DNA of 64,000 nucleotides from Flavobacterium sp. N2820 (GCF_025947285.1 NZ_CP110008.1:868001-932000), one strand, 5' to 3'. Numbered from the stretch's first letter, positions 45,894 through 54,875 are shown. The notes: generated by a model not told the origin, from the sequence alone. Numbers and translations are program-made.

Positions 45894-47744
45894 ATGAAAA
45901 AAATAATAACTTTTTTCTTACTTATTTTGTGCAACATCCACTATGCACAAGAACTCAAAGTGGATAGTTTAACCACTTTAATTAATAATACAAATCTACC
46001 TCTTGAAAAAGCAAAACTTCTCATAAAACGTAGTAAAGCCTATTCTTCAATAGAAATCCAAAAACCAAAAAATGATGCTCTTGAAGCCTTGCAACTCGCA
46101 AAAAAGGCAAACGATACCAAATTACAAATAGAAATACTTAATCAACTTTCGGGTATATTTTCAAGAGAAGACAACTATGCAGAAGCTTTAAAGCTTGACG
46201 AACAAGCGTTAACACTTTCTAATACAACTAATGATGCTGTTGGAAAAGTTAGAAGTTACAAAAATATGGGACGCAATTTAAAAACCATGGGGAAAATTAA
46301 AGAGGCAATTCAAAAAACTTCCTTGGCCAAACAAATTGCTATTCAAGAAAATATTCCTCAAGAACTCGCCACTATTAATAATGCATTAGGAATTTTATAT
46401 CGTGTTGATGGCCAATTTAATGCTTCATTAGAAGTACTAAATGAAGCATTGTCACAAGTTGATAAAAATAAAAAAATAGAAGCTTTAATTTACATGAATA
46501 AAGGCAATACCCTAAGCGAACTAGTGCGATTAGAAGAAGCTGCAACCTCTTACTTTTCAGGATTAAAAATTAGTGAGTCAATAAATGATCTTAGAAGTAT
46601 GACACAATTTTACAACAACTTAAGCACATTATTTAAAAAATCTAAACAATATGAAAAAGCAATTTCTTACAGTAAAAAATCATTAGCAATATCTGAATCG
46701 TATAATACTAAATATGCTATGGGAATTGGATACGATAACATAGCTACTCTATATGATTTAACCCATAAAAATGATTCCGTTATTTGGTATCGAAAAAAAG
46801 CAATTGTGCTTTTTGAAACCATTAAAGACCAAAATAATATTGCCCGGTGCTATCATAATTTAGGCCATTACTATTTGCTGCAAAATAAATTCAAAGAAGC
46901 TCAAAAATATTTATCTATTGCTTTATCAAAACGTTTATTGTTGAAAAATAAATTTGACATTGGTGCAACACAAACTAGTTTAGCAATAGTAGCAGACAAA
47001 GAACATCGTTATGACGAAGCCGAAAAACTATTATTTGCAGCACAAAAAAACCTAAAGAATGAAAAAACTGATAATAAAAAGTTTTTTTTAAATGCCTTAG
47101 CAGAACATTACAAACTAAAGGGGGACATAAAAAATGCACTTCAACAAAAAGAAGCAGCAATGGCACTTCAAGATTCACTACTACAAAATAGTGAAATTAT
47201 AAAAGTAATGGAAACTGCCCACAAATATGAATTGGAGAAAAAAGAAATACAACTTCAAAGTGCAAAAAATTTCAATAAAAAATACAATAAAAACCGTTTC
47301 ATCTTTACAATATCTTTAATTTTTGTATTTATAATTGCTTTGTATTCTTTTATTCGATGGAAAAATGAAGACCGAAAGAAAAAAGCACTACTCAAAGAAA
47401 AACAACTAATAGAAAAAAAACATGATGCCATCAACGAAGCTTTAAAAGAAGTTGAAAAAAAAGTTATAATTGACCATATTGCACTGAAAAACAAAACAAA
47501 AATTTATTTAAATGATTTACTCTACATACACTCTGAAGACCATTATTTAGAATTGGTAACTCTTTCTAAAAAAGAACTCATTAGAGCAAGTATAAAAACA
47601 ATATTAGAACAATTACCACCCAATTTCATTCGCTGTCATAAATCGTATGTAGTGAATAAAAATTTTATCAAACAAAACACAAGTAAAGAATATATATTAT
47701 CTAATGGAGCCATCATTCCCAAATCTAGAACTTATATAAATTAA
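45894..47744 (+). CDS. TPR-repeat membrane regulator with LytTR DNA-binding domain
   Basis: 616 aa. Signal-like N-terminus (MKKIITFFLLILCNIHYAQ), about eight tetratricopeptide repeats (residues 25-430, such as YKNMGRNLKTMGKIKEAIQKT), a membrane helix (about 463-481, RFIFTISLIFVFIIALYSF), a coiled coil (WKNEDRKKKALLKEKQLIEK), and a LytTR domain (about 530-616, ALKNKTKIYLNDLLYIHSE). The sensing part is periplasmic and the DNA-binding part cytoplasmic, forming a one-component membrane regulator. It is upstream of the FISUMP lipoprotein operon on the same strand. Confidence 0.9.
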   Translation: MKKIITFFLLILCNIHYAQELKVDSLTTLINNTNLPLEKAKLLIKRSKAYSSIEIQKPKNDALEALQLAKKANDTKLQIEILNQLSGIFSREDNYAEALKLDEQALTLSNTTNDAVGKVRSYKNMGRNLKTMGKIKEAIQKTSLAKQIAIQENIPQELATINNALGILYRVDGQFNASLEVLNEALSQVDKNKKIEALIYMNKGNTLSELVRLEEAATSYFSGLKISESINDLRSMTQFYNNLSTLFKKSKQYEKAISYSKKSLAISESYNTKYAMGIGYDNIATLYDLTHKNDSVIWYRKKAIVLFETIKDQNNIARCYHNLGHYYLLQNKFKEAQKYLSIALSKRLLLKNKFDIGATQTSLAIVADKEHRYDEAEKLLFAAQKNLKNEKTDNKKFFLNALAEHYKLKGDIKNALQQKEAAMALQDSLLQNSEIIKVMETAHKYELEKKEIQLQSAKNFNKKYNKNRFIFTISLIFVFIIALYSFIRWKNEDRKKKALLKEKQLIEKKHDAINEALKEVEKKVIIDHIALKNKTKIYLNDLLYIHSEDHYLELVTLSKKELIRASIKTILEQLPPNFIRCHKSYVVNKNFIKQNTSKEYILSNGAIIPKSRTYIN

Positions 47745-47921
47745 GAACAATTGAGCAATCAAACAGTAATTCTACTACCGTTTACGTTCTTTTTTATGTT
47801 GTTCACGACATTTTTTTTTTAATAACCTTAAAATATCTCAATTTTGATTACACTTTATAAAATTTATAAATAATGTGTGTTGTATAGTACAAATTTGTAT
47901 AATTAAATGATTAATTTTCTT

Positions 47922-49829
47922 ATGAAATCAACAATCTATTTTTTAATTCTTATTGTAAGCGTAGTTTTTTTCTCTTGTGCTAATGATGAAAATGAAACAA
48001 ACCAAATTAACCAAAATGGCGGCATTATTTCACGTTATCAATGTGTCACAATTGATGTTGGAACCATCCAATTATCAAATGAAACATATATAGGTACATT
48101 AAATAACCAACCCATTGAATTGTCTAAAGTCGATGAAAATAAACTCGTCTTTTATGTAGATGAAACGACAACCTTAGGTAAATCTCAACTTATCATTTCT
48201 GAACTAAATAATGCTAAAATAAATTATGAAGTTGTAGATGTAATCTTAACTCAAACAAGTGAAGCAACACTACAACCATTAATTGACTTTCAGGAACAAT
48301 ATGGTAGTGCATTAACAACCTCAACTGAAGATGCGCCGTTTCTACAAAATCATAATGCAATAACAACGTATTATGCTAATTTATCCGATGTTGAAAAGAT
48401 AGAAGCAGCTAAGTTTTATAAAGCAAACAAAGCCATAATTGACGCCGTATACAATACAAATTATGATGCCATTCAAGGTAGAAACTTACAACAAACACAA
48501 ACTGATTTTGATTTTGCTCTTTATCGTGCTTTGGTTTTTAAACATTCGTTAGCAATTGTAACAACTATAATAGCAGGTAAAGTGGCTGTTACCCCTCCAT
48601 ATGAACCAACTAAAACTATAATTGCTTCAAGTATAGCCTTAGCTGGAATTTATAAATCCAGACAATTTCATGGACAAGTAATTGAAGATGTTTATAAAGT
48701 CGTCGGTATTAAATTAGATAACGTATTAGGTTTCAATAATCGAAACGTTTCTTCTACAAATGCGCCGCTTTCTCTTACAAACAATGAAACAATAACGATT
48801 CCTTTTGAAGTTAATGCACGCAATTTAAATAATGCAGACAGCAATACACAAAAAGAGTTTGTTAGTACTTTTTTTAAAGCGAGAAACCGATTAAATATTT
48901 TTATATCAAAAATAAATAGTACGATTGTATGGATAAACAATAATGTTCCTCTTCTAAATCTAGTTACTACTGAATCGGTTAACATACCTAATACTACTAC
49001 AGTCAATTCATTTGAGGCCAACTCTCAAATCATGCAACGCTTTTCGTTTTCTGTTAACCATCCCAATCTGCAATTAGAAAATGCAACTTTATCAAACACG
49101 GGACTGCTTAATTTGAAAATTAAATTTATTGGTAACCCCTCATTTACATCTATAAACAGTTCTTTAAACTATACTTATTCTGACGATTTTAGTAGTTTTT
49201 CTGGAAGTTTTCCAATAGTCGTAACCGCGGCGTCTGCATGTGGTAACAGTACCGATATAGATGGTAATGTTTATGAATCCGTAACTATTGGAACGCAATG
49301 TTGGATGAAAAGTAACTTAAATGTAAGTCGCTATAGAAATGGAGATGTAATACCACAAGTTACAGACCCAGCAGCTTGGAATCAATTAACAACTGGAGCT
49401 TGGTGCTACTATGAAAATAATACAGCAAACGGAACGGTTTATGGTAAAATATACAATTGGTATGCCGTTAACGATCCTCGTGGACTAGCTCCAGAAGGCT
49501 ATCACATTCCTAGTGATGCGGAATGGACGGTATTGATTAATTTTTTAGGTGGCGAAAATTTAGCAGGTGGTAAAATGAAAACTACTACTGGATGGAATGC
49601 TCCAAATACAGGTGCAACTAATAATAGTAATTTTACAGGACTTCCTGGTGGTTATCGCCCAAACCATGGAGGATATATTAATATTGGAGCGGAAGGATAT
49701 TGGTGGAGTGCATCAAGTTCAATAGCTAATGAAGCATGGTGTCGAAGTTTAACATATGATATTGAAGGGGTTTGGAGATTCGATATCGACAAAGTAACAG
49801 GTTTTTCGGTCCGCTGCATAAAAAATTAA
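47922..49829 (+). CDS. FISUMP-domain lipoprotein
   Basis: 635 aa from the ATG at 47922, which begins the lipoprotein signal (MKSTIYFLILIVSVVFFSC); an ATG 5 codons upstream is less likely. The N-terminal ~440 residues have no motif I know. The C-terminal ~190 residues are a Fibrobacter succinogenes major paralogous (FISUMP) domain: VYESVTIGTQCWMKSNLNV, YGKIYNWYAVNDPRGLAPEGYHIPSDAEW, FTGLPGGYRP and GFSVRCIKN. Such domains are found in surface proteins. It heads an operon with the next three genes. Confidence 0.85.
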   Translation: MKSTIYFLILIVSVVFFSCANDENETNQINQNGGIISRYQCVTIDVGTIQLSNETYIGTLNNQPIELSKVDENKLVFYVDETTTLGKSQLIISELNNAKINYEVVDVILTQTSEATLQPLIDFQEQYGSALTTSTEDAPFLQNHNAITTYYANLSDVEKIEAAKFYKANKAIIDAVYNTNYDAIQGRNLQQTQTDFDFALYRALVFKHSLAIVTTIIAGKVAVTPPYEPTKTIIASSIALAGIYKSRQFHGQVIEDVYKVVGIKLDNVLGFNNRNVSSTNAPLSLTNNETITIPFEVNARNLNNADSNTQKEFVSTFFKARNRLNIFISKINSTIVWINNNVPLLNLVTTESVNIPNTTTVNSFEANSQIMQRFSFSVNHPNLQLENATLSNTGLLNLKIKFIGNPSFTSINSSLNYTYSDDFSSFSGSFPIVVTAASACGNSTDIDGNVYESVTIGTQCWMKSNLNVSRYRNGDVIPQVTDPAAWNQLTTGAWCYYENNTANGTVYGKIYNWYAVNDPRGLAPEGYHIPSDAEWTVLINFLGGENLAGGKMKTTTGWNAPNTGATNNSNFTGLPGGYRPNHGGYINIGAEGYWWSASSSIANEAWCRSLTYDIEGVWRFDIDKVTGFSVRCIKN

Positions 49830-49847
49830 TCTATTAACTATCAAATT

Positions 49848-51134
49848 ATGAAATCAACAGTTAAATTAGTAGTACTACTTGCCTTCATTTTAGGATGTAG
49901 TTCAATGAATGCACAAGATTTTTATAGCATTGGTTTTAAAACAGATACTTTGACTATTAGTAAAAGTAGTCAAATTGATGTCTTAAGTTCAATAAATATT
50001 GAAAGCAATGTTCCTGATTCAGATAAATATAAAAACTATAACTACACAGTATCCATTGTAAACGATGAAACCACTCTTGCTATAAGTGATTATAAACTAA
50101 TTGATTTCTCTAAAAAAAATTTCCAAAAAAATGGTGCTGAAAAAGTATACTTTCTTCTCAACAAGGATACTCTTAATGATAGGGAACGAAAAATAGTATT
50201 AGAAATTAAAATCTTTGACGGTGATAAAGAAGTAACATCAAACAATAAAGCAAAAAATAAAAAAATAACGTTAACAATTAAAGAACATAAAGCTATTGAA
50301 AATCATATTTCTGAATACTCATATCTTTCCTATGTAGGAACAAACTTTGATTTAGTAGACGGCATCAAGGCACAAAATTTATTTTTTGCAACAAACATAT
50401 ATTTGCCAAACAGATTAAATAAAAACAAAATTGGATTTTATTTGAGTCTTTATGGAAATAGAGCAATGAGTGATATAGACTCAACGGGTAATGTAAGACG
50501 CTCTTATAAATTGGAAAAATTAACCGATAGTACCTATATCAATTATACCGCACAATCAAAAATGATTACAAATAGAGTCTCTGATAATATAGGGGCACAT
50601 ATTAGCGTATTGTTTCCGATTTTTGAAAGCAAAGAAAGCGCTGATCTAAAACTTTTTTATGCACCATCTTTAGAATTTATTTGGAGAAGAACAAATTTAA
50701 CACAAGAATTTAGTGAGCCTACAAATCTAGAATCTAATACAGTGGTAGGTTTTATCCCTGGGACTATTGAAATAGGTGCCAGTTCGAGAAGACAATTCAA
50801 CGAATATTCATTTAATGCTGGAATTCTTGGGCTTTTTTTAACGCTAGAAAATGCTGATGTAAGCGTTAGAATTCAAAGCTCTGTTGGCTATTCTTCAAAT
50901 TTTTATCCTAGAACTTCTTCAAATTCTTCTTTAATCACTACTGACAGAAGTCATGATATATTTTTTGCGGGTAGAGCTTGGATTACAGAACCTAGAACTG
51001 GATTAACCTTACAAGCAGAAATAACCAATACAGGAATTAACCCAAGACCTTTCTTTGGTGTTACGCTATCAAAAGCATTCAATCTAAAAGAATTAAGTGG
51101 TATCTTTTCACCTTTAACAACCAGAACGAAATGA
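49848..51134 (+). CDS. Hypothetical outer-membrane beta-barrel-like protein
   Basis: 428 aa. The signal peptide (MKSTVKLVVLLAFILGCSSMNAQ) is followed by an Ig-like region (30-155), then repeated amphipathic strands ending in aromatic residues to the C-terminus (LFFATNIYLPNRL, IGFYLSLYGNR, GAHISVLFPIF, DIFFAGRAWITEPRTGLTLQAEI). This suggests an outer-membrane barrel, by inference. It overlaps the next gene by four bases (ATGA). Confidence 0.7.
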   Translation: MKSTVKLVVLLAFILGCSSMNAQDFYSIGFKTDTLTISKSSQIDVLSSINIESNVPDSDKYKNYNYTVSIVNDETTLAISDYKLIDFSKKNFQKNGAEKVYFLLNKDTLNDRERKIVLEIKIFDGDKEVTSNNKAKNKKITLTIKEHKAIENHISEYSYLSYVGTNFDLVDGIKAQNLFFATNIYLPNRLNKNKIGFYLSLYGNRAMSDIDSTGNVRRSYKLEKLTDSTYINYTAQSKMITNRVSDNIGAHISVLFPIFESKESADLKLFYAPSLEFIWRRTNLTQEFSEPTNLESNTVVGFIPGTIEIGASSRRQFNEYSFNAGILGLFLTLENADVSVRIQSSVGYSSNFYPRTSSNSSLITTDRSHDIFFAGRAWITEPRTGLTLQAEITNTGINPRPFFGVTLSKAFNLKELSGIFSPLTTRTK

Positions 51135-51676
51135 GTAAAATAAAGGTACTTCAACTACTCTGTATGGGATTAATATTGAACAATATCTCCTTATCACAAA
51201 CCCACTCCATAACAGAAATCCTGCAAAAAACACTACAACAAGAAAATGAAATGCGCAATAGAGTTTATACTGAAATTGATACCGCTGGAAACGAAATAGG
51301 CCTATTCAAAATGGATATCGACAGCTTGGTCACAACTGAAGCATTTATCATTAAAAATGATACTCTATATTATACAACAAAACAGCATTTTGAAATTGAA
51401 AAAGGCTACTATTTAGAACAACAAAAAGTAGCATTGAAAGACATTATCTTAATCTCTAAAGACATTGGTATCTTCTTTGAAACCAAACCCGATAAAATAT
51501 GCATAACACGATACGAATACTATGATGATGGAAATTCTAATCAATACACTAGTACTACCGATTTGTTTAGAACATATTTTATTTCTCTTAAAGAAAACGA
51601 CTATTTAGCAACAGCAATTATTAAAGCATTCAAAGAAGCCGGATATACCATTAAAAAAGGGCATTGGTTTGATTAA
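51131..51676 (+). CDS. Hypothetical secreted protein
   Basis: 181 aa. Signal peptide (VLQLLCMGLILNNISLSQ), then an alpha/beta domain rich in Asp, Glu and Lys (MDIDSLVTTEAFIIKNDTL, DIGIFFETKPDKICITRYEYYDDG). No known family. Translation is coupled to the preceding barrel gene. The pairing with the next gene, also a small secreted protein of similar size, suggests they work together. Confidence 0.7.
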   Translation: MSKIKVLQLLCMGLILNNISLSQTHSITEILQKTLQQENEMRNRVYTEIDTAGNEIGLFKMDIDSLVTTEAFIIKNDTLYYTTKQHFEIEKGYYLEQQKVALKDIILISKDIGIFFETKPDKICITRYEYYDDGNSNQYTSTTDLFRTYFISLKENDYLATAIIKAFKEAGYTIKKGHWFD

Positions 51677-51693
51677 CTTATAAACGTACTATT

Positions 51694-52197
51694 ATGAAAA
51701 TACTTAATTTTAAATCCCTCTTTTTTCTAATCATACTATTGGTAGGAAACAATGTTTTTGGTCAAGCATATTTAGACAAAACACTTTTTGACATCGAACT
51801 CTATTTTACAATGGAAAACAGCAACTTCAAAAGAGAAAATATGCCAAATGGTGAAATTAATATAGTGCAATATTCTTATGATGAAAACAATGTGTTAAAA
51901 GGCTTTAGAGAATTAAAATTAGCAAAAGATTCTGACCAGTTCAGATGCTATAAAGAAAATACTTTTTTGCCCTATAGTGAACAATTTGCAGCTACTTTAA
52001 TTGCAGAAATAAACCAATTAGGCTACACAAAGACCAACTATTTAACTGATAGAGCCCAAGATGTATATCTATCGAATGATAGCGAGAACCATCCGATTAA
52101 ACACTATATTAGTATTTCAACAATAGATTTAGGTGAGGCTGACTATTGGATTGTGGTAGAATACTTTTTAAAAACAAATGAATTAATAAGTAAATAA
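51694..52197 (+). CDS. Hypothetical secreted protein
   Basis: 167 aa. Signal peptide (MKILNFKSLFFLIILLVGNNVFGQ), a strand-helix mixture and a conserved-looking tail (YWIVVEYFLKTNELIS). There is no motif I recognise. It starts 17 bases after the preceding gene's stop and precedes the zinc-ribbon gene by 12 bases. Confidence 0.7.
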   Translation: MKILNFKSLFFLIILLVGNNVFGQAYLDKTLFDIELYFTMENSNFKRENMPNGEINIVQYSYDENNVLKGFRELKLAKDSDQFRCYKENTFLPYSEQFAATLIAEINQLGYTKTNYLTDRAQDVYLSNDSENHPIKHYISISTIDLGEADYWIVVEYFLKTNELISK

Positions 52198-52209
52198 ACT
52201 ATAAAAAAT

Positions 52210-52653
52210 ATGGAACATCGCTTTGAAGACCAAAATTATCGTCTGACGCATTTCCAAAAAGAGGTGGCAATTGTTTGCCCTAAATGCCAAAAAAAAGCAA
52301 TAACAAATGTAAATTACGAAAATAAGAAAGCCAAACTCACTTGCTCATATTGTGGTTACCATGAAATAAAAAACACATTGATGATGCATTTAGGACACAC
52401 CGCACATTTTGAAGCACCAGCATGCGACTATTTTGATGTGGAACTTTGGTACTATGCCTCTTTTAAAAACGATATCTTTTTTGCCTACAACGAAGCTCAT
52501 CTGCTCTATTTAGAACAATATATAGGAGCCAAACTGCGCGAACACAAAGACCGCTCACATTTTACACTCTTGGAAAAACTACCAAAGTTATATCACGAGG
52601 CCAAAAACCGTGAACCGCTTTTAAAACTAATTGATAAATTGAAAAAAAAATGA
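52210..52653 (+). CDS. Zinc-ribbon protein
   Basis: 147 aa cytoplasmic protein. It has a zinc ribbon (CPKCQKKAITNV, about 26-30; CSYCGYHEIK, about 48-52) and a C-terminal helical region (FAYNEAHLLYLEQYIGAKLREH, FTLLEKLPKLYHEAKNREPL). It resembles TFIIB-type zinc-ribbon small proteins of Flavobacteria. Nucleic-acid binding is possible; no specific role is known. Last gene of the FISUMP operon. Confidence 0.8.
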   Translation: MEHRFEDQNYRLTHFQKEVAIVCPKCQKKAITNVNYENKKAKLTCSYCGYHEIKNTLMMHLGHTAHFEAPACDYFDVELWYYASFKNDIFFAYNEAHLLYLEQYIGAKLREHKDRSHFTLLEKLPKLYHEAKNREPLLKLIDKLKKK

Positions 52654-53219
52654 AACGTTAATATCGTTATTTCCAATTATTAATATTTAGTAGTACTTAT
52701 AAAGCCGTTAGCTATTAGGGCATACTAATAAGTGTAGTGATAATTTCTATAAGCAAAGTACTCTAGAACTTTTGATTCTTTTCTAATTGTTTTGTATTAC
52801 CCTAAAGCTTCATAACCTTCTTTGATATTCAGCATCTCCTCTCACTGTTGTCATGCTGAACTCGTTTCAGCATCTCTTCTCCTTCTTGTCATGCTGAACT
52901 CGTTTCAGCATCTCTCTTTTGTCATTCCGAACTCGTTTCGGAATCTCTCCTCATTCCTGTCATGCTGAACTCGTTTCAGCATCTCCTCTCCTTTTGTCAT
53001 CCCGAACTCGTTTCAGCATCTCCTCTCCTTTTGTTATTCCGAACTTATCTCAGCATCTCCTCTCACTGTTGTCATACTGAACTCGTTTCAGCATCTCTCC
53101 TCTTTCCTGTCATGCTGAACTTGTTTCAGCATCTCCTCTCCTTTTGTCATCCCGAACTCGTTTCAGCATCTCTCTCTTTTGTCATTCCGAACTCGTTTCG
53201 GAATCTCTCCTCATTCCTG
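52654..53219. other. Gene-free stretch mostly occupied by the large repeat array
   Basis: About 170 bp of unassigned AT-rich DNA (52654-52826), then the array of type A hairpins (52827-53250). The frame from 52962 to 53228 is a read-through of repeats and not a gene. Confidence 0.7.
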
Positions 53220-53250
53220 TCATGCTGAACTCGTTTCAGCATCTCCTCTC
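52827..53250. repeat. Hairpin-repeat array 3 (eleven type A units)
   Basis: A partial unit at 52827, then cores starting at 52853, 52891, 52924, 52962, 52999, 53036, 53074, 53112, 53149, 53184 and 53222, spaced 33-38 bp. The standard core is ATGCTGAA, CTCGT, TTCAGCAT. Units at 52924 and 53184 are ATTCCGAA, CTCGT, TTCGGAAT with both arms changed. Units at 52999 and 53149 have the left arm changed only. Spacers are pyrimidine-rich, 12-17 bp. 52911-52991 and 53171-53251 are identical over 81 bases. The last unit overlaps the GIY-YIG stop codon. Confidence 0.95.
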
Positions 53251-53537
53251 CATAAATTTTCCCAATTAGGGTTATGCTCCTCTATCAAATTAATTTTCCA
53301 TTGTCTATGCCAATTTTTCAACTGTTTTTCTCGCGCAATGGCATCGTCGATGAATTGAAATTCTTCAAAATAGACTAACATTTTTAATTTGTATTTAGCC
53401 GTAAACTTTGAACCTTCACCATTGACATGACGTTCCATTCTATCATCAATTCCACCAGTAACACCAATGTATAAAGTACCGTTAGGTTTGTTGGTTAGAA
53501 TATACACCCAGTAATTATGGTAAGCTCTATTTGCCAT
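53220..53537 (-). CDS. Single-domain GIY-YIG nuclease, embedded in the repeats
   Basis: 105 aa. GIY-YIG core: WVYILTNKP (VYI at 11-13), LYIGVTGGI (YIG at 23-25), Arg33/36 in DDRMERH, KFTAKYKLKMLVYFEEF, the catalytic Glu70 in IAREKQLKNWHRQWK, and NPNWENLW. This is the small UPF0213-like class, with no separate DNA-binding domain. The last seven residues and the stop (GDAETSSA, TGA at 53222-53220) are encoded by a type A repeat unit. A type B unit begins 20 bp upstream of the start codon, so the gene is tightly bracketed by repeats. Single-domain GIY-YIG proteins linked to genomic repeats have been reported as site-specific single-strand nucleases (Ssn family, from memory). A role in recognising or moving these repeats is inference. 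Confidence 0.93.
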   Translation of the reverse strand: MANRAYHNYWVYILTNKPNGTLYIGVTGGIDDRMERHVNGEGSKFTAKYKLKMLVYFEEFQFIDDAIAREKQLKNWHRQWKINLIEEHNPNWENLWRGDAETSSA

Positions 53538-53937
53538 AGCTATTCGTTTTTATTTAGAACCTGACCCGAGCTTGCGAATTGACGAAGTAAACAAGTTCAG
53601 GTTGACAAGCAATACTCCCAGACTTCTATGTCATGCTGAACTCGTTTCAGCATCTCTTCTACTTTTGTCATTCCGAACTCGTTTCGGAATCTCACCTCAA
53701 TCCTGTCATTCCGAACTCGTTTCAGTATCTCATTTCACACTCTCACTAGAACCTGACCCGAGCTTGCGAATTGACGAAGTAAACAAGTTCAGGTTGACAA
53801 GTAGTACTACCGGACTTCTCTGTCATGCTGAACTCGTTTCAGCATCTCTTAACCATCTCATTACAAACTAAACGAACACGAAAGGATAAGCTCCGCTGAA
53901 CTTTGTTTTGCGCACGAGAAGGGGAAAAATTTCCCGA
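53538..53937. other. Gene-free stretch: repeat cluster upstream of the nuclease gene
   Basis: It contains repeat cluster 4 (53556-53850) and about 87 bp of unassigned DNA before the next gene's 3' end, including GGGAAAAATTTCCC (53921-53934). The open frame at 53572-53871 is repeat read-through and not a gene. Confidence 0.6.
53556..53850. repeat. Hairpin-repeat cluster 4
   Basis: Order: type B (arms AACCTGA 53558-53564 and TCAGGTT 53597-53603), type A at 53633, the paired-variant type A at 53670 (ATTCCGAA, CTCGT, TTCGGAAT), a mixed-arm type A at 53708, type B (arms 53750-53756 and 53789-53795), and type A at 53825. A and B alternate on opposite strands. Confidence 0.92.
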
Positions 53938-54705
53938 TTAGTCCTTTCCTATCTTCAAAGAATTTGCTGTAATTGAAATAAAATCAGCTGTCTCAAATGA
54001 TACGTTTACAGTAGGACAACAATCTGCATCATCTTCATCATATGCTAAAAATACTAAAGTATAATTTCCCTTATCATTTTTAACAATACTTATTTCATTT
54101 CTTCCAGGTTCAGAAGAGAATTCATAATTTTTAAACCCTTTGGAATGCATTTGAGACACAAGATAATCCACATCTTTTTTTGCTAATAATTTTAATCCGT
54201 TACCCAAGTCTATGACGTCATTATCTTTTAAAAGAAGTTTTTGATAGTGATCTGATATTGTATTTTGACCAGGTGACCAATAGAATCCAATTATATTTTC
54301 ATTAAAACTAATATCTTTTAATTGTCTATGATGTAAATCTGTATATAAATCATACAAATTCAATGTATAATCTTTTTTATTTCGATAAAGACTATCAACT
54401 AAGGCAAGCTGTTTTTTAAATGTTGTAACAGAATTATTTGATAAATAAATAGTATCATTTAATTGTTCAATCTTCCAATTACAATTATCGGTTTGAATAG
54501 TAGCAATTTTTTCAATTGTACTATCAGAAATGTTAGTTAGCTCCTTAGAATATTCTTTTTTAAGGCTTTTAGCTACATCTTCTATCAATAATTTTTTGTA
54601 AAAAGTAAGTTGCTCCGCTTCTGATTTTTTAGCATTTTCTGTGTTTTCTTTTTTACAAGATAAAGTAGATAAAGCTAATAAGCTAAAAAGAATGATTTTT
54701 TTCAT
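53938..54705 (-). CDS. Hypothetical lipoprotein
   Basis: 255 aa. The lipoprotein signal peptide ends ALSTLSC (Cys17), followed by a Lys/Glu-rich linker. The body has no motif I know. It is alpha/beta, with the phrases IIGFYWSPGQNTISDHY, FSSEPGRNEISIVKND and YDEDDADCCPTVNVSFE (a vicinal Cys pair). It stands alone between repeat cluster 4 and the FISUMP gene. Confidence 0.7.
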   Translation of the reverse strand: MKKIILFSLLALSTLSCKKENTENAKKSEAEQLTFYKKLLIEDVAKSLKKEYSKELTNISDSTIEKIATIQTDNCNWKIEQLNDTIYLSNNSVTTFKKQLALVDSLYRNKKDYTLNLYDLYTDLHHRQLKDISFNENIIGFYWSPGQNTISDHYQKLLLKDNDVIDLGNGLKLLAKKDVDYLVSQMHSKGFKNYEFSSEPGRNEISIVKNDKGNYTLVFLAYDEDDADCCPTVNVSFETADFISITANSLKIGKD

Positions 54706-54875
54706 TTGTTTGATTTTTCAAAGTTTATATTTTAATTATAGATATTATACATCTTATAGTGAGCTAAATTGCTATATTATTTTTTTGTGATACTGAACGT
54801 ATCTCCTTACTAACCAAACGAACGCAAAGGATTCGAATACGAGCGGGGTTTTACTACTTCTTTTTGTAAGAAAAA

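Noticed and set aside
52827..53250. CRISPR array
   Set aside because: The 33-38 bp period looks CRISPR-like, but the spacers are only 12-17 bp, pyrimidine-rich and similar to each other, the repeats vary in sequence, and there is no cas gene.
52962..53871. Open frames 52962-53228 and 53572-53871 (plus strand) as genes
   Set aside because: They are read-through of the hairpin repeats (MLNSFQHL, ELVSAS and RIDEVNKF phrases recur with each unit) and carry no protein-like domain structure.
53921..53934. GGGAAAAATTTCCC as a terminator of the 53.9 kb lipoprotein gene
   Set aside because: The palindrome has no usable loop and no T-run after it on the minus strand.
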